Positions 20,974 through 24,507 of a stretch of 24,507 bases of DNA are shown here, piece after piece. Numbering within the stretch: the first letter of the stretch is position 1; the number at the start of each line of letters is the position of its first letter. The stretch lies in the NCBI GenBank assembly GCA_964402115.1, contig CAYOBW010000090.1, forward strand, positions 1-24,507, given 5' to 3'. This DNA comes from CAYOBW01 sp964402115 (GTDB taxonomy: Bacteria > Verrucomicrobiota > Kiritimatiellia > UBA8416 > CAYOBW01). The notes beneath the pieces were generated by a model. The model was not told where the DNA came from. It saw nothing but the letters and a program-made list of their open reading frames with translations, and ran no database searches. Made by a program: the position numbers and the translations under genes.

Positions 20974-22755
20974 ATGAACGTGAACGGTAAGAGGAGGGGC
21001 GGCGGTTGGGCGCAGTGGGGTTGGGCGGGCGGCGCGGCGCTGGCGCTGGCGGTGTGGGGCCGGGCGGAGGGCGCGACGCCCGAGCCGGCCGCGTGGCCGA
21101 AGCGCTGGGTGTACGCCCCTGCCAACCTCTACGTGGGGGAGGAGCTCGCGCGGCTGGATGCCCTGCTGACGCGGGCGGCCCGAGCCGGCTACAACGGCGT
21201 GCTTTTCAGCGACTTCAAGACCATGACCTGGTGGACGCTGGACGATGCCGCGCGCTGGCAGGCTAACGCCGGCAAGCTGCGGGCGCGCACGCGGGCCCTG
21301 GGGCTTGAGCTGACGGTTGCCGTCTGCCCCTTCGGCCGCGCCGAGGCCTTGCTGTGGCACGACCCGAACCTGGCCGCGGGGATGCCCATTCGCGCCGCGC
21401 CGCTGGTGTGCCGTGCCGGGGTGCTGACGCCTGAGCCGACCGCGACCCTGTGGAACGGGTCGTTCGAGGAGCATGCCGGCGACACGGCGCGCGGGTTCGG
21501 TTTCCAGGACGACCCGGGGCGCCGCTCGTTCCTGGATGCGCGGGTGGTGCGGCAGGGGCGTGTCTCCCTGCGGTTCGACATGGAGAAGCCGGGCAACGCC
21601 GCCGGGAACGGACGGATCTGCCAGACGGTCAAGGTGCAGCCCTGGCAGCAGTATCGCCTGCGCGCGTGGCTGAAGACGGAACGCCTGACGGGCGACGAGA
21701 TCCGGCTGATGGTCATGGCCGGCGATCGCATCCTGCAGTGGGAGCACCTCGCCCGCGGCGAGCAGGCCCAGCGGCGCTACCTGGGGCAGGTCCGGGATCT
21801 GACGCTGGACTGGACCGAGCAGACCGTCGCGTTCAACAGCCTGGAGCACAGCGAGGTGCGGATCTATGCCGGCGTGTGGGGCGGTCGCGCCGGCTCGCTC
21901 TGGTGGGACGATCTGCGGCTGGAGGCGGCCCCCGGGCTGAACCTGGTGCGGCGCGACGACCTGCCGACCCTCTTGCGTACGGCCGATGGGCGGCGCCTGG
22001 AGGAGGGGCGCGACGTGCTGCCGCTGACCGATCCCGGCCTCGGCAATCGTCCCTGGAAGGGCTGTTACGACACGTGGCATGAACCGCCGGTTTGGCGCGT
22101 GCCGGAGGGCTCGCGGCTGCGCGAGGGGGACCGCGTGCTGTTCGATGGCTGGCACACGGCGCTGGTCTACGAGGGGCAGGTCGGGAGCAGCTGGCTCAAC
22201 CCGGCCGTGCTGGCGCTTTGTCGCGAGCAGGTGCGCCGGGTGCGACAGGCCCTGGAGCCGGACGGCTGGTTCCTGTCGCATGACGAGATCCGGAGTGGGG
22301 GATGGGAACCCGCGGAGACGGTCATGGGCACGGCCGGCAAGGTCCTGGCCGAGAACGCGCGCCGCTGTGTCGCCCTGTTGCGGGAAGAGGCGCCCGGGCG
22401 CCCTGTCTACATCTGGTCGGACATGTTCGACCCGGCGCACAACGCGCGCGAGAACTTCTACCTTGTGCGCGACACGCTGGCGGGCGCGTGGGAGGGGCTG
22501 GACCGCGGTGTCGTGGTCATGAAGTGGATGGGTGGCGAAGCCGGGCGCAAGGGCCTGCAGCATTTCGCGACGCGCGGGCACAGCCAAATGGTGGCGGCCT
22601 ACTACGATGGCGCCGTGGCGGACGATCACGCCCAATGGCAGCAGACTTCCCGCGGCGTGGCGGGTCTGAGCGGCGTCATGTACACGACCTGGCAAGGGCG
22701 GTATGACGACCTCGAGCGCTTCGCCGCCACGTGGTGGGGCGGCGGCAAGCGCTGA
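20974..22755 (+). CDS. Secreted GH20-like TIM-barrel protein with inserted carbohydrate-binding domain
   Basis: 593 residues from ATG 20974. A signal peptide covers about residues 1-34 (basic n-region, then ALALAVWGRAEGA). Residues of about 40-150 contain the first strands of a TIM barrel (YNGVLFSDFKTMTWW, LELTVAVCPFGRAEAL). The barrel is then interrupted at about 157-325 by a jelly-roll module (WNGSFEEHAGDTARGF, LWWDDLRLEAAPG), which looks like a carbohydrate-binding insert. The barrel resumes after that. GWFLSHDEIRSGGW (D437, E438) resembles the catalytic Asp-Glu pair of GH20 hexosaminidases, VYIWSDMFDP (D483) is a later strand, and GVMYTTWQGRYDDLERFA at the end resembles the GH20 C-terminus. 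Activity is therefore likely but not certain; the family is unusual. Its neighbour downstream is a deacetylase-like gene, convergent with a 12-bp gap. Confidence 0.75.
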   Translation: MNVNGKRRGGGWAQWGWAGGAALALAVWGRAEGATPEPAAWPKRWVYAPANLYVGEELARLDALLTRAARAGYNGVLFSDFKTMTWWTLDDAARWQANAGKLRARTRALGLELTVAVCPFGRAEALLWHDPNLAAGMPIRAAPLVCRAGVLTPEPTATLWNGSFEEHAGDTARGFGFQDDPGRRSFLDARVVRQGRVSLRFDMEKPGNAAGNGRICQTVKVQPWQQYRLRAWLKTERLTGDEIRLMVMAGDRILQWEHLARGEQAQRRYLGQVRDLTLDWTEQTVAFNSLEHSEVRIYAGVWGGRAGSLWWDDLRLEAAPGLNLVRRDDLPTLLRTADGRRLEEGRDVLPLTDPGLGNRPWKGCYDTWHEPPVWRVPEGSRLREGDRVLFDGWHTALVYEGQVGSSWLNPAVLALCREQVRRVRQALEPDGWFLSHDEIRSGGWEPAETVMGTAGKVLAENARRCVALLREEAPGRPVYIWSDMFDPAHNARENFYLVRDTLAGAWEGLDRGVVVMKWMGGEAGRKGLQHFATRGHSQMVAAYYDGAVADDHAQWQQTSRGVAGLSGVMYTTWQGRYDDLERFAATWWGGGKR

Positions 22756-22767
22756 AGGGGGGCGCGT

Positions 22768-24318
22768 TTACTTCAACGCGGTCGCGGGACTGACGAACGT
22801 GTAGCCGAGCGCGCGGATGCCGTCCACGGTCTCACGCAGGTAGTCCAATCCGAGGAACGGATGGTAGAAGAAGCTCGCGAAACCATCCCGCACCACCAGA
22901 TTAGCTTCGGCCGAGGCAATCAGCTCCGCCGGCAGTCTCGGTGGGTGCTGGTTGTAGCCTTCCGGTTCGATGTTGCCCAGGTTCTCCGGGATGACCTTGG
23001 CGCCGTGGATGTCCGTCACGACATATGGGAAGAACTGGCCGAACACGCGGGTGTAGTCGTAACCCGTGCCGCTGAGCAGCCCCGGGACGTACAGCGCGCG
23101 TTCGTATCGCGTCGCATACAGCTTCTTGCAGGCCTGGTAGTCCACCATTGACGCTGCGTAATGGGGGAACTCGAAGATCGTGGGCACGGCCAACCCCATA
23201 CTGGAGAACACCTTGCGTGCCGCGACCATGCGGTTGTTGGCCCACGTCAGGGAGTCGCCGGGCACGGGGCCGTCGAGGACGACATAGTCCGTGTTCGTGT
23301 CCACATGCGCCTGGTAGAACTCGAAATCGTTGCCGCTGACGCCGTCATAGGGATTTGCCACCTTGCCGAACTGGTGTGTCTGGCCGTGCGAGATGAGCGT
23401 GCCGCCCTTGCTCACCATGTACTTCAGCGCGGATACGACAGGGGCGTTCTTCGTGAAGTTGAGGGTTTCCGGAATGCCGCCGTTGTTCACGCCCAGCGGG
23501 TCCACGTAGGTCGTGTAGGTGGCCACGCTGAAAGGTATCTTCTGGCCGTAGAAGTAATCCGCCAGCGCGCGCAATTCTGCGGGGTCGGCGTCCGGCCCCA
23601 CATCCTCGATGCGCACAAGCGCACTGTGCCTCTCGACGGTGGCGGGGGCGAGCAAGTCGAACAGCATGTCGGACAGCACCAGGTAGCGGTCTCGCTCGCT
23701 GATGTAGGTGTAGGGCGTTTCGCCGATATAGGTCAGGTTGCCGGAACGTAGCGCCCACGGGACGGTCGAGCCATCGGCGCGAACGGCCTGGGCCACCACG
23801 CTGACGAGTCCGGTATTCAGCGTCGAATACGTCATAATGCCGTTGGCATCCAAGGGGTTACGCGTGAGTTGCCTACCTTTGTATTGTACGCCGGTCACGG
23901 GTTGGCTGCCGTCGAAGTACCACCACATCCAGCCGTAGCGGGCGGCAAAGCCCGGATCGGCCGCTGTCAACTGCCAGATGTTGCAGTTCATCCAGAGCAC
24001 CGGCCGGGAGCCGCTCAGCACGTCCGTCAGGAATGCCTGCGGCAGCGGCTCATCAAAGGTCGATCCGACGTAGATGACCGCCGAAAACGCGTTCATGCGG
24101 CCAGCAGTGTAACTATTTACCGGAGTAACGGTTACGGTTCCAAAGTGCAAGGCCAGATTCCGGGTCATGATCGCGTAGGATTCGCCCAGGAATCCCCAAT
24201 CTCCGGTGGTATCGTACAGCACCAACGTGGATGCGGCTTGCGCCAGGATCGGCGCCAGCAGCAACAGGGAGCACAGCGCCCCCAGAAGAGCCTGTCGGAA
24301 ACGTGAAAACGAGTTCAC
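22768..24318 (-). CDS. Secreted DUF2334-type polysaccharide deacetylase-like protein
   Basis: 516 residues from GTG 24318, chosen because GAGG (24328-24325) lies six bases upstream; GTG 24330 is in frame but has no ribosome site. Residues 1-30 are a signal peptide (FRQALLGALCSLLLLAPILAQA). The N-terminal half contains a flavodoxin-like segment (LVLYDTTGDWGFLGESYAI) and an ABC-like domain with no clear catalytic motif. The C-terminal half is the deacetylase-like barrel: VRIEDVGPDADP (D239 in the metal position), ISHGQTHQFG (H311, H315 as the HxxxH metal pair) and FFYHPFLGLDYL at the end. The family includes PelA-type and related polysaccharide deacetylases. It would remove acetyl groups from N-acetylated or O-acetylated surface glycan, probably in the periplasm. 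This gene has slightly lower GC than the glycan operon. Confidence 0.8.
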   Translation of the reverse strand: MNSFSRFRQALLGALCSLLLLAPILAQAASTLVLYDTTGDWGFLGESYAIMTRNLALHFGTVTVTPVNSYTAGRMNAFSAVIYVGSTFDEPLPQAFLTDVLSGSRPVLWMNCNIWQLTAADPGFAARYGWMWWYFDGSQPVTGVQYKGRQLTRNPLDANGIMTYSTLNTGLVSVVAQAVRADGSTVPWALRSGNLTYIGETPYTYISERDRYLVLSDMLFDLLAPATVERHSALVRIEDVGPDADPAELRALADYFYGQKIPFSVATYTTYVDPLGVNNGGIPETLNFTKNAPVVSALKYMVSKGGTLISHGQTHQFGKVANPYDGVSGNDFEFYQAHVDTNTDYVVLDGPVPGDSLTWANNRMVAARKVFSSMGLAVPTIFEFPHYAASMVDYQACKKLYATRYERALYVPGLLSGTGYDYTRVFGQFFPYVVTDIHGAKVIPENLGNIEPEGYNQHPPRLPAELIASAEANLVVRDGFASFFYHPFLGLDYLRETVDGIRALGYTFVSPATALK

Positions 24319-24507
24319 AGCACACCTCACTAAACGACGTTATCATTAACAGCTAGTCATTGACGTACTCACTACACTCCATAGCGTCGGCCGTTGTACC
24401 GTGTATGTCAAGGGGGAAAAAGAAGAAAGACCAGAAAGACGTTACTCCTGTCGAGGTATGGCTGATTCTTTTGGTGGCATAAGGAGCGAGAAAGAAGCGG
24501 GATAGAA
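24319..24507 (-). promoter_or_regulatory. Upstream region of the deacetylase-like gene, candidate promoter
   Basis: A perfect -35 box TTGACA lies at 24411-24406 on the minus strand. The best -10 candidate, CGCTAT (24386-24381), is 19 bp away and poor, so this is a weak call. The rest of the region to the window end shows no gene, no palindrome and no copy of the poly-G promoter module. Confidence 0.3.

Noticed and set aside
20779..22695. Long minus-strand open frame running into the methyltransferase at 20008-20778
   Set aside because: It is antisense to the GH20-like gene, is Arg/Pro/His rich and has no family motif; only the part from ATG 20778 is a real protein.
1..24507. tRNA, rRNA, CRISPR, transposase or phage genes
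   Set aside because: No cloverleaf-like, repeat-spacer or DDE/integrase signature was noticed in any reading; a dedicated RNA search was not possible.

Overview
The window is high-GC bacterial DNA devoted almost entirely to making and degrading carbohydrates. It holds a rhamnosidase/sulfatase operon, a regulator that joins a GntR-type HTH to a LacI-type sensor, very large secreted lectin-like proteins, and a long surface-glycan operon. This mix suggests the PVC superphylum (Kiritimatiellota, Verrucomicrobiota or Lentisphaerota). That is an inference from gene content; there is no rRNA or other marker gene to confirm it.

Left part (1-5552, minus strand): a catabolic operon for a sulfated, rhamnose-containing polysaccharide. 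The order of transcription is a secreted jelly-roll protein of unknown activity, a secreted S1 sulfatase (4-nt ATGA overlap), and a GH106 alpha-L-rhamnosidase-like enzyme cut by the window edge. A GntR/LacI-type regulator (5711-6793) is divergent from it. The regulator is followed tail-to-tail by an 832-residue secreted multidomain protein (6644-9142, minus). Both minus-strand units are preceded by copies of the same roughly 95-115 bp promoter module (5617-5709 and 9184-9295). Each copy has an inverted repeat, a TTGA-type -35 box, a run of 8 or 9 G in the spacer, a -10 box, and a conserved element just downstream. In the first copy one arm of the inverted repeat touches the regulator start codon. 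The regulator has lost its normal C-terminus where it meets the neighbouring gene.

Middle (9143-20001): a 412-bp intergenic stretch with a strongly structured GC-rich repeat leads into a nine-gene plus-strand operon for a cell-surface glycan. Its genes are an NAD-dependent sugar epimerase, GT9, methyltransferase, GT2, a tandem GT4-GT4 fusion, GT2, methyltransferase, a Wzx-like flippase and a GT-C-like membrane protein. All eight junctions are exact 4-nt ATGA or GTGA overlaps. No priming transferase, chain-length regulator, outer-membrane exporter or obvious Wzy polymerase is present.

Right part (20002-24507): a third methyltransferase (minus), a secreted GH20-like TIM-barrel protein with an apparent carbohydrate-binding insert (plus, probably leaderless), and a secreted DUF2334-type polysaccharide deacetylase-like protein (minus). 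These could modify or trim the same glycan, but nothing in the sequence proves it. I saw no tRNA, rRNA, CRISPR array, transposase or phage gene.
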